Positions 47,469-55,477 of a stretch of DNA of 58,997 bases are shown here, piece by piece. This stretch comes from Burkholderiales bacterium. Lineage in GTDB: Bacteria; Pseudomonadota; Gammaproteobacteria; Burkholderiales; Burkholderiaceae. How positions within the stretch are numbered: the first letter of the stretch is position 1; every line of letters begins with the position of its first letter. The position numbers and the translations under genes are program-made. The notes beneath the pieces were generated by a model. It searched no databases, was not told the origin of the DNA, and was given only the letters and a program-made list of their open reading frames with translations. The DNA lies in the NCBI GenBank assembly GCA_026225235.1, contig JAMFSK010000187.1:1-58997 (forward strand), given 5' to 3'.

Positions 47469-48160
47469 TGTCAGTACTTCCTCCAGTCTGGGATGCATTC
47501 CGGAACGGCGCGGCGTCGATGCCTGATGCGCATCGCGCATGCCTGTGAACGTCCGGCGGGAGTGGCCTGCATCGTGCCCGACGAAGTCGGAGCTCACCAT
47601 GCATAGGGGCATTCCCTGTTATACGGCTCGGCGTATTGCCGCCGCGTCGGCGGACACGGGCGGCACCTTGCAAGATTGAAACGCCCTGAAGCGCGGCGGG
47701 AAGGCCGGCCATCGAGCTGTTTGACGTGCGCGGGGACGCGGCGTTCGGGATGGCTGGCGTATCACGCGCCAGCAAAAGAGCTCGGGCATTGTGCCATAGC
47801 TTGTGCGAACGATCTTGCTTGCGGGAGCGGTCCGGCAGGTGGGTCTTTAGGTCTGTTAACGCTTTCTGTGTATACACATAGTAGAAGTTAACAAGGGGCA
47901 ACGATTTCTGTGGATAAGCTGCTTTATTTCAGTGAGATCAAGTGTTTGCAGAACGAATAAGGCAGTGTGCGAGGAGTGGAGCACGCGCCGGAACTCGGGA
48001 GAACTTGCGCCCGGTTTCGACGGGTCGGTCAGTTATGCCCAATCCGTCCACAGCCAATCCGGCGGCCCTATCCCCTGCTTATCAACAGCCTGCAGTGGAT
48101 AACTTTTCCGCAGGGATTTTTCTCGTGTTCGCCCTGGCTAATGTACGGGCTGAAGCGTGT
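47469..48160. other. Intergenic region with DnaA-box cluster B: candidate chromosomal origin (oriC)
   Basis: No gene is supported in these 692 bp. It holds a perfect DnaA box TGTGGATAA at 47909-47917 and single-mismatch boxes TTATCAACA (48079-48087) and AGTGGATAA (48094-48102). An AT-richer stretch lies at about 47850-47965. The strand G/C bias changes sign around here in the flanking genes. Origin function is inferred. Confidence 0.55.
47868..47917 (-). repeat. Copy B of a DnaA-box/GTTAAC/GTATAC element
   Basis: Read on the minus strand: TTATCCACAGAA, then CTTGTTAACTTCTACTATG, then TGTATACACA. It matches copy A (44878-44924) in order and spacing, in opposite orientation. Confidence 0.7.
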
Positions 48161-50362
48161 TCAGACGGGCTTTCGACCGACTTCACGTTGCCTCAATGCA
48201 CGGAGAAGGAAGCGTGCAGGATCCAGTCCGTCTGCGATGCTGCGCGTCACCGGCAGCGGTTCCCCCAGGATCTGCGAGGCCACCATCTCGGCGCCGAGTG
48301 CAGCCCAGATCAGCCCGCGAGAGCCATAAGCAAAAGCGCCATAAAGACCTTCCATGCGCGGCAGGTCGAGCGGCCAGGCACCGCTGAGACGGGTGGCCTG
48401 TTCACGTGCTGAAGACTCGTCAGCAAGAGGACCGATCATCGGCATACGGTCGCTCGTGACACAGCGGAATGCGACGCGTCCGCTCAGCGGCCAGTTGGAT
48501 GAATCGGGATGAAGCGACGCGGCAGTGTCGGGAAGAAGCCTGCCGAGGCGCTCGAGGTTATCCAACTGGCTGCTCGCACGCAGCTGCGCATCGGCATCGT
48601 CGAGTTCATAGCTCGCGCCCGTCAGTTGTCTGGCATCGGAGTGGTGTGTATCGATCGGAAGTACATAACCATCGCCAATCAGGGGATACCGAAGGGCCGG
48701 CGCGGGAGCGGGTTCGAGCCAGGTGAGCTGGCCTCGGACTGATCGCGTAGGCGCGTAGTCGAGTGATGCCAGCGTCGAGGCGCCGGCGGCATTCGCGACG
48801 ATCGCGATGGGTGCTGAAGCGATGAGGCTGCCACGCTGATCGATCGCATGCCAGAGTCCGCCGCTTCGCTCCAGTTTTGCAACGGAGCAGGCGAAACAGG
48901 GGATCAAGGAAGTATTCGACTGCGCATAGGCAAGTTGGGCACGGCATAGTGATGCCGGGTCCAGCATCCCACCGTGAGGAAAATACAGTCCCCCGTAGGC
49001 GGGCATGGCACCGAGTCTCGTATATGCATCTTCTGTTGATACATATTGAACGAGAGCTTTCGGAAAACCGAGAGCGCGCACGGCCTCCTCGTAGGCCGTT
49101 TGTTCCTCGGAGTTAGTGGCGACCTGCACCAGCCCGTCGGCACGCCAGTCGAACCCAAAGCCTTGTTCTTCGAGCGCTTTCCAGTGCGTTAGTGCATAGA
49201 GGAAACCCGCTCGTGTGGCACGTGCGGCGAGACTGTCGTCGGACGCAATCAAAGGATGGAACACGCCCGCCGGATTGCCTGAAGCGTGCATTGCCGGGCC
49301 GTCCGATGCATCGATCAAAACGAGACTCAAGCCCCTCGAGGCGAGTCGTTCAGCGAGAGCACATCCGGCAAGGCCTGCGCCGATGATCATTGCGTCAGCA
49401 GACCGAGTCATCGTGCTCGCAGGCAGGGCTCGAGCGGGTAGTCCCTCGCGGTCGGCTGGATGTCGAGACTCGCTCACCGGAAGATTATTCTTTAGCGATT
49501 TTTCGAGCGGTTGATGCAGCCCGATGGAATGTTCCGGGAGGGGTGGCTCATGACGGCGAACACGCCAACGCGGCGCGAATCGGCCTCGCGTCACATGGGC
49601 CCCATGGGTGTCTTCCGGATACTCGTCGAAGACAAAACCCGTCGTGATCAAGCTCGCTTGCAAGGCCGGACCCGGTGTTGAACAGACGAGCCTTGCCGAC
49701 TCGCCGGCCAGTCGTGCGACGCCCTTCGCGAGTGCCGCAGCGTCGATGCGACCTTGCGCGACTGCAGCGGCATCGTTCAGAAAGATGACATCCGCTCGCA
49801 GCCAGAGTGCGCTTAACGATTCGGCTAGCGTATCAAAGACGAGGGTCAAAACAACCTTGCCCTGTTCGAACTCGAGCCGGTGCAGACCCTTCACGGCCAA
49901 CGGCCACTTTGTTAGCAATGCTCGCGCCAGCGGACCAGACAAAATCGAGCCTGGCGCGCTGGTGAGTGTGTCAGCGGGAGGCTCTATGAATGCGTTCGCG
50001 TGTATGTCTTTAGCGGCATCGCCCAACGATTCGATCGCGTGTTTTTCATTCACCCGATTCCATGCGGCGGGCTGGCTTTCAATCGAAACGAAGTGCAATC
50101 TATCGCACCGTTGCGAGGGGTCATCGTCGCGCCAGGCTTGCCACGCAGTGAGAAAATTCGTCGCGGGTCCAAGGCAGGTCTCGAGGCTCGTGAACTGTGT
50201 GCGACACCGCCACAGGGCGCGCCAGTCCTCGGTATCGAGCACAGATGAAGACGCATCGAGCGGTGCGACGGCCCTCGCGGGCCCTTGCTGATCGGGCGCT
50301 GAGGCAGGCCCAGCAAGGGGTTCAGGCGGGTTGCCCGGATCAGACAGGGTTTGCTTGGACAT
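48161..50362 (-). CDS. mnmC: MnmC-like protein with degenerate methyltransferase half and intact FAD half
   Basis: MnmC is bifunctional: the C-terminal FAD domain converts cmnm5U34 to nm5U and the N-terminal domain methylates it to mnm5U. The FAD half (from about residue 320) is complete: AMIIGAGLAGCALAERLASRG, HASGNPAGVFHPLIA, and the C-terminal FRCVTSDRMPMIG and GLYGAFAYGSRGLIWAAL. The N-terminal half is recognisable (NFLTAWQAWRDD, LHFVSIE, FAPRWRVRRHEPP). However, the SAM motif GFGTGxNF is replaced by CLGPATNF, and the DGFAPxxNPxxW catalytic motif by NDAAAVAQGRID. The first 45 residues are also unrelated to the usual start. Frame is intact over 733 residues, so this is divergence, not frameshift. 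Confidence 0.85.
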   Translation of the reverse strand: MSKQTLSDPGNPPEPLAGPASAPDQQGPARAVAPLDASSSVLDTEDWRALWRCRTQFTSLETCLGPATNFLTAWQAWRDDDPSQRCDRLHFVSIESQPAAWNRVNEKHAIESLGDAAKDIHANAFIEPPADTLTSAPGSILSGPLARALLTKWPLAVKGLHRLEFEQGKVVLTLVFDTLAESLSALWLRADVIFLNDAAAVAQGRIDAAALAKGVARLAGESARLVCSTPGPALQASLITTGFVFDEYPEDTHGAHVTRGRFAPRWRVRRHEPPLPEHSIGLHQPLEKSLKNNLPVSESRHPADREGLPARALPASTMTRSADAMIIGAGLAGCALAERLASRGLSLVLIDASDGPAMHASGNPAGVFHPLIASDDSLAARATRAGFLYALTHWKALEEQGFGFDWRADGLVQVATNSEEQTAYEEAVRALGFPKALVQYVSTEDAYTRLGAMPAYGGLYFPHGGMLDPASLCRAQLAYAQSNTSLIPCFACSVAKLERSGGLWHAIDQRGSLIASAPIAIVANAAGASTLASLDYAPTRSVRGQLTWLEPAPAPALRYPLIGDGYVLPIDTHHSDARQLTGASYELDDADAQLRASSQLDNLERLGRLLPDTAASLHPDSSNWPLSGRVAFRCVTSDRMPMIGPLADESSAREQATRLSGAWPLDLPRMEGLYGAFAYGSRGLIWAALGAEMVASQILGEPLPVTRSIADGLDPARFLLRALRQREVGRKPV

Positions 50363-50501
50363 CGCTCTAATTTGTAAAAATCCCGCAAACCCCCGTGTTT
50401 ACTGGCTTTGCGTTGGGGTATCATGGCCGCGCGACGAGTGTTCGCGTGGTTTTGCAAGTACGGTCGGTACCCTTGGCGCCTTTACTGGCGGGGCTGACCA
50501 C

Positions 50502-50529
50502 TCGACGACGCGGATCGCGAACGTATAAT
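50502..50529 (+). promoter_or_regulatory. Probable sigma70 promoter of the HU gene
   Basis: Perfect -10 TATAAT at 50524-50529 with a weaker -35 TCGACG (four of six) at 50502-50507, spacer 16 bp, about 48 bp before the HU start, which has AAAGGA as ribosome site. Confidence 0.6.
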
Positions 50530-50576
50530 CGGCGCGATCGTGCTGTTGGTTTAAACCTAACTCAGAAAGGACTTCC

Positions 50577-50858
50577 ATGAATAAACAGGAACTGATCGAC
50601 GCCGTCGCCGCCCAAACCGGCGCCAGCAAGGCACAAACTGGCGAGACGCTCGACACACTGCTCGACGTGGTCAAGAAGGCTGTGTCGAAGGGCGACGCCG
50701 TGCAACTGATCGGCTTCGGCAGCTTTGGCTCGGGCAAGCGTGCAGCGCGCACCGGCCGCAACCCGAAGACGGGCGAAACCATCAAGATCCCGGCGGCGAA
50801 GACGGTCAAGTTTACCGCTGGCAAGGCGTTCAAGGACGCGGTCAATAACAAGAAGTAA
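50577..50858 (+). CDS. DNA-binding protein HU
   Basis: Histone-like nucleoid protein that bends DNA and assists initiation at origins. The 93-residue product starts MNKQELIDAVAAQTGASKAQ and has the signature GFGSFGSGKRAARTGRNPKTGE with the DNA-intercalating RNPKTGE arm and the final KFTAGKAFKDAVN. HupA versus HupB cannot be told. Monocistronic with promoter and terminator (50920-50943). It is the first plus-strand gene right of the candidate origin. Confidence 0.96.
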   Translation: MNKQELIDAVAAQTGASKAQTGETLDTLLDVVKKAVSKGDAVQLIGFGSFGSGKRAARTGRNPKTGETIKIPAAKTVKFTAGKAFKDAVNNKK

Positions 50859-50919
50859 ATCGTCCGCGCGATCGAGCGACTCAGCTCGAGCGGTCAACCC
50901 TGACCGGCCAGCGAGATAG

Positions 50920-50943
50920 CCCGCCCTGACGGCGGGTTTTTTT
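50920..50943 (+). terminator. Intrinsic terminator after the HU gene
   Basis: CCCGCC and GGCGGG arms with a 5-base loop, followed by seven T residues. Confidence 0.9.
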
Positions 50944-50975
50944 CGCAAGCGGTCAGGGGGTAGTCACCCCTGCAC

Positions 50976-52157
50976 TCAGTGCGGATGGTCGTGATGGTCC
51001 CCGTGACCATGCGAGTCATCGTCCTCACCCCCATGTTCGTGATCGTGATCTTCATCCCATTGCGGAAACGGATCCTCGAACAACTTCCACGCTTGCTGTC
51101 CTGATGCAAACTCGGCCTCGCTTAATAAGCATGCATCGAGCTTGTGCTGCCACGCGTCGCGATCGATATCGAGGCCGATCATGACGAGTTCCTGGCGCCG
51201 GTCGCCAACGGTCTCGTGGCCGTGCGAATCGAGTGAGCTGAACCAGTCGTGAGCGATCTCGGCTTTGAAAGCCTCATCGTCGGGCCATTCCTCGGCGGGT
51301 TGGGCGACCCACCAGAAGCCGGCAGGGCCGTGACGGCAGCTGCCCCCGACTTGCGAGACGGTGCCCGCCATGTCGTTGCGTGTCGCGAGCCAGAACAACC
51401 CTTTGCTGCGCACGATGCCCGGCCATTCCTGATGCAGAAGTGCAAAAAAGCGTGCGGGGTGAAACGGTCGGCGCGCTCGATAAACGAAGACACCGGCGCC
51501 GGATACAGTCGACTCCGTGAAGCTAGAGTCATGATGATCAAGCGCACTGAGCCAGCCCGGTGCGGACGCCGCACCTTCAAAGTCGAAGCGACCGGTGTCG
51601 AGCAGGGTATCGGGCTCGACATGCGCTGGCTGGGCCACGACCTGTTCGGCACGGGGATTGATTTTTGAGAGCACTGCGCGCAGTCGCTCGAGAGCGGTCG
51701 GATCGAGCGTTTCCGGGGAGTCGATGACGAGCACGTCGCAAAACTCGACCTGCTCGATCAAAAGTTCTCCGAGCGTGCGGTCATCCTCGTCGCCGGCCAG
51801 ACCGCGCTCGTGGAGGCCGTCGGCGCGGGCGAGTTCGTCAAGGAACGAGGCGGCCTCGACGATCGTCACCATGGTGTCGATCGTGACGAAATCTTCGAGC
51901 GTCTGGCCGTCTTCGTCCTCGAGGAGCGATTCGGCGATCGACATCGGTTCGGTGGTCGTCGCCGCGTCGATCACGATCACATCGGTCTGGTTGGCTTCAG
52001 CCAGACGGATCAGTTCCGCGCGCGGCATGTCGTCCGTCATCTGGACCAGGGCAACGCGGCGTTCGCCTGCACTTGCCATCAGATGATCGAGCAGGGCGCG
52101 CTTGCCGGTGCCGGGCAAACCGGAGATCACCGTGACAGGCAAAGGATGGGCAGTCAT
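50976..52157 (-). CDS. Divergent COG0523/CobW-family protein lacking CxCC
   Basis: COG0523 proteins are G3E GTPases that act as metal chaperones or in zinc homeostasis. The family body is clear: LEDFVTIDTMVTIVEAASFL, DDRTLGELLIEQVEFCDVLVID, GVFVYRARRPFHPARFFALL and SKGLFWLATRN. A His/Asp-rich tail (DEDHDHEHGG, HGHGDHHDHPH) suits metal binding. But the Walker A is GLPGTGKRALL (Ser/Thr replaced by Arg20). The segment with the CxCC metal motif is missing between TDDMPRAELI and DVIVIDAATTTEPM. The NKxD motif reads DSPE. GTPase function is therefore doubtful. ATG 52157 is chosen over 52214. Confidence 0.82.
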   Translation of the reverse strand: MTAHPLPVTVISGLPGTGKRALLDHLMASAGERRVALVQMTDDMPRAELIRLAEANQTDVIVIDAATTTEPMSIAESLLEDEDGQTLEDFVTIDTMVTIVEAASFLDELARADGLHERGLAGDEDDRTLGELLIEQVEFCDVLVIDSPETLDPTALERLRAVLSKINPRAEQVVAQPAHVEPDTLLDTGRFDFEGAASAPGWLSALDHHDSSFTESTVSGAGVFVYRARRPFHPARFFALLHQEWPGIVRSKGLFWLATRNDMAGTVSQVGGSCRHGPAGFWWVAQPAEEWPDDEAFKAEIAHDWFSSLDSHGHETVGDRRQELVMIGLDIDRDAWQHKLDACLLSEAEFASGQQAWKLFEDPFPQWDEDHDHEHGGEDDDSHGHGDHHDHPH

Positions 52158-52244
52158 CGAATCGGTACTTGAAAAGGAAATACATCGTAACAGTCGCGGT
52201 GCGCACGAGCGCACGCGGTCACGGTGTGCGGCCTGCCCGCTCGC

Positions 52245-52685
52245 TCAGTGCTGGACCGTCACGATGTTCCATTTCTCGAGGATCGCGACGATCTGCTTGG
52301 CATACGCATCGCGCAAGGCAGGGGTCGCTGAATGATACGCACCGACTGCCTGCCAGGTGTTGCCGTATTTGTTCATCTGGTGGCGCAGATGCCACGCCGC
52401 GATGTAGACGTTCTTGCAGGGCTCCATCAGCGTATCGGACGAGATGCCGTATTGCGAGAGCGCGGACAGATGGACCGAGTTGATCTGCATCAGCCCATAG
52501 TCGGTCGTACCGTTGTCGTTCTTGTGGATCGCGTCGCCGTGATTATGAGATTCTTGCCAAGCGATCGCGCGCAGCACGTAGGCGTTCACATGTTGATACG
52601 AGGCGGCCGAGTCGAAACAGTCCGCCTGGGCAGGCAGGGCGTACGACAAGCACAAGACGGCGGCAGTGGCGATCAGGGTTTTCAT
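52245..52685 (-). CDS. Exported lytic transglycosylase (SLT domain, IagB/PilT-associated type)
   Basis: The 146-residue product has a signal peptide (MKTLIATAAVLCLSYALPAQA) and an SLT lysozyme-like domain: catalytic E45 in AIAWQESHN, then GLMQINSVHL, CKNVYIAAWHLRHQM and AVGAYHSATPALRDAYAKQI. It would cut peptidoglycan glycan strands to open space for envelope machines; proximity to the type II secretion genes supports this. ATG at 52685 is favoured by the signal peptide. Confidence 0.92.
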   Translation of the reverse strand: MKTLIATAAVLCLSYALPAQADCFDSAASYQHVNAYVLRAIAWQESHNHGDAIHKNDNGTTDYGLMQINSVHLSALSQYGISSDTLMEPCKNVYIAAWHLRHQMNKYGNTWQAVGAYHSATPALRDAYAKQIVAILEKWNIVTVQH

Positions 52686-53039
52686 GGGCGGCGACTCGGT
52701 CGCGTTAAGGCCATGCGCACGGCAGGATACGTCCGCGCAGGTTCGGGCCGGGCTCATGATACCTGCGTCGTGTGACGCGTACTGCACGCCAGCGCACAAA
52801 AGCGTGCGACTGAGTTTTGTTTGTCATAGTCGGGAAGTATTCTTCTGGACCGCTTCACCCTTGACCGCAAGATGCAGCTAACAAAGGTTTTACACGCGCA
52901 TTCGAACGCTCGACAGCGAGCGATTTCGTATCGAAAAGCTGCTAATGTTCGGTTTTCGCGCAAAGCGGAAAACGGCAAGACTGGCCGCCCCCGCTGAATC
53001 CGGCAGACGTAGGGAAGCCCCGCAATTTCCAGATGATCC

Positions 53040-55457
53040 ATGACTAGAAAACTGTTTGCCGCGAATTTGCTGGTTCGTGCGCTTGTGCTGACGGGGTTAT
53101 TCTCGGCAAGCGTGGCCCACGCCGCTGTGACGTTGAATTTCGTCAATGCGGATATCGACCAGATTGCCAAGGCGATCGGCGCCGCCACCGGCCAGACGAT
53201 CCTGGTCGACCCGCGCGTCAAGGGGCAAATCAATCTGGTATCCGAACAGCCGGTGCCGGAGGACCAGGCAATCAAGATCCTGACCTCGGCGCTGCGCATG
53301 CAGGGCTTCGCGATGGTGACCGACCATGGGGTGCTCAAGGTGGTGCCCGAGGCCGACGCCAAACTGCAGGGTGTGCCGACCTATGTCGGTAATGCGCCGG
53401 TTGCACGCGGGGACTCTGTCATCACCCAGGTGTTCCAGCTGCACCACGAATCGGCCAACAATCTGCTGCCGGTGCTGCGCCCGCTGATCACGCCCAACAA
53501 CACGATTGCAGCCTACCCGGCTAACAACTCGCTGGTTGTGACTGACTATGCGGATAATGTGCGGCGCATCGCCGAAGTCATCGCGGGGATCGACGGCTCG
53601 GCGAATACACCCGATGTGTCGGTCATCCCGCTCAAGAATGCCAACGCGGTCGAACTTGCCGCGGAACTGATCAAGTTGCTCGACCCGGGTTCGGTCGGTA
53701 ATACCGATGCCACGCTCAAGGTCTCGGTACTGGCCGACCCGCGCACCAATTCATTGATGCTGCGTACTAGCAACAACGCCCGCATGGATACCGCTCGCCA
53801 CCTCGTCGCGCAGCTCGATTCGGCGACCAAGGAACCCGGCAATATCCACGTGGTGCCCTTGCGCAACGCTGACGCCACGACCCTGGCGAAAACCCTGCGC
53901 GCGATGATGGGCCAGGGCGGCGGCAACGATTCGTCGTCCAGCAGCGCAAGCAAGGACAGCTTCAACCAGAACAACGGCGGCATGTCGAGCAGCGGCAACG
54001 GCTCGAGCGGCAGTTCGAGCGGTAGCTCCCCCCTGCCCTCGGGCCTTGGCACCTCGTCTTCCGGTTCGGGCGGCGGCTATGGCGGCGGTTCGGGCAGCGG
54101 CAGCCAGAGCGGTCTGCTTGGCAGTGGCAAGGACAGCGGCAACGGGTCGGACGACAACCAGGGCGGCGGCATCATCCAGGCTGACGCGCCGACCAATTCT
54201 CTGATCGTCACGGCGCCGGACGCGGTCTACCGGAATTTGCGCAATGTGATCGACCAGCTCGACCAGCGTCGCGCGCAGGTCTATATCGAGTCGCTGATCG
54301 TCGAAATGTCGGCCACGACCTCGGCTGCGCTGGGCGTGCAGTGGCAGGGCCTGATCGGCAATACGAGCTCGACGGCCGGTTTTGCCGGGACCAACTTCGG
54401 CACGGGCGGCTCGAACATCGTCGACCTGACCGCCGGCGCGTATCTCGGCAAAGCCAACCCGTCTTCCCTGGTGGCACCGGCGCAAGGTTTGAACCTTGGC
54501 CTGCTGCACAGCTTCGGCGGCGCGCTCGCGCTCGGGGCGTTGTTGCAGGCGCTCGACAATCTCGGCAACGTCAATGTGCTGTCGACACCGAACATGATCA
54601 CGCTCGATAACGAGGAAGCGAAGATCGTGGTCGGCCAGAACATCCCGATCGTCACCGGCTCGTATGCGCAGACCGGCACGACTGCGACCGTCACCCCGTT
54701 CCAGACTTTCGATCGCGAGGACGTCGGCATCACGCTGCACGTCAAGCCGCAGATCACGGAGAACGGCGTGATCAAGATCCAGATCTATACCGAGAGCTCG
54801 AGCGTCGTGTCGGGTACCGAGACCGCGTCGTCTGGTGCGACCATCAATAAACGCTCGATTCAATCGACGGTCTTGTCCGACGACGGCCAGATCATCGTCC
54901 TCGGGGGCCTGATTCAGGACCAATATTCGGATGGCGACAGCAAGGTGCCTTACCTTGCCAACATCCCGCTGATCGGCGCGCTGTTCCGCTCGGAAAACAA
55001 GTCGCGCGCGAAAACGAACCTGATGGTCTTCCTGCGCCCGGTCATCGTGCGCGATGCGAATCAGAGCCAGTCGATTTCGCTCGACCGCTACGAATACATG
55101 CGCGCGCAGACCAACCAGTTCCAGTCGGATAACTGGCTGACGGTCGACAAGAACACGCCGACTGTGCCCGCGCTCGGTCCGAACGGCACCGGCTCGCTCG
55201 TGCCCGCCGAACGCAATCCGAACCAGCTGGGCGCGCCGGTGTCTCAAGGGACAACCGTCTCGCCGAGCATGCCGAACGGTGTGTCGAGTTCGCAGCTCTA
55301 TCGGCAGCCGGGAGGTGAAACAAACGGGCAGCCCGGTGTCGGCCAGCAAGGATTCCCGGGTGGCGTGCAACCTCAGCCGCCCGTGTCGAGCCCGGTGCCG
55401 GGTGGCGCGACCCAAGTCATGCCGCTTTCGCCCGCGCCGAATACGAGCGGGCAGTAA
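53040..55457 (+). CDS. gspD: Type II secretion outer-membrane secretin GspD
   Basis: GspD forms the outer-membrane channel of the type II system. The 805-residue product has a signal peptide (cleavage after AHA, about residue 29), N0-N3 periplasmic domains (VTLNFVNADIDQIAKAIGAATGQTILVDPRVKG) and the secretin core (VLSTPNMITLDNEEAKIVVGQNIPIVTG, QSTVLSDDGQIIVLGGLIQDQ, GALFRSENKSRAKTNLMVFLRPVIV). A Gly/Ser-rich insert occupies about residues 293-374, and a Pro/Gly/Gln-rich tail follows the S-domain region. gspE lies 20 bp on. Confidence 0.97.
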   Translation: MTRKLFAANLLVRALVLTGLFSASVAHAAVTLNFVNADIDQIAKAIGAATGQTILVDPRVKGQINLVSEQPVPEDQAIKILTSALRMQGFAMVTDHGVLKVVPEADAKLQGVPTYVGNAPVARGDSVITQVFQLHHESANNLLPVLRPLITPNNTIAAYPANNSLVVTDYADNVRRIAEVIAGIDGSANTPDVSVIPLKNANAVELAAELIKLLDPGSVGNTDATLKVSVLADPRTNSLMLRTSNNARMDTARHLVAQLDSATKEPGNIHVVPLRNADATTLAKTLRAMMGQGGGNDSSSSSASKDSFNQNNGGMSSSGNGSSGSSSGSSPLPSGLGTSSSGSGGGYGGGSGSGSQSGLLGSGKDSGNGSDDNQGGGIIQADAPTNSLIVTAPDAVYRNLRNVIDQLDQRRAQVYIESLIVEMSATTSAALGVQWQGLIGNTSSTAGFAGTNFGTGGSNIVDLTAGAYLGKANPSSLVAPAQGLNLGLLHSFGGALALGALLQALDNLGNVNVLSTPNMITLDNEEAKIVVGQNIPIVTGSYAQTGTTATVTPFQTFDREDVGITLHVKPQITENGVIKIQIYTESSSVVSGTETASSGATINKRSIQSTVLSDDGQIIVLGGLIQDQYSDGDSKVPYLANIPLIGALFRSENKSRAKTNLMVFLRPVIVRDANQSQSISLDRYEYMRAQTNQFQSDNWLTVDKNTPTVPALGPNGTGSLVPAERNPNQLGAPVSQGTTVSPSMPNGVSSSQLYRQPGGETNGQPGVGQQGFPGGVQPQPPVSSPVPGGATQVMPLSPAPNTSGQ

Positions 55458-55477
55458 GTACGCTTCGGAGAAACACC

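Noticed and set aside
47942..48412. 156-codon plus-strand open frame overlapping the mnmC end
   Set aside because: Overlaps mnmC antisense and the DnaA-box region; no family features.
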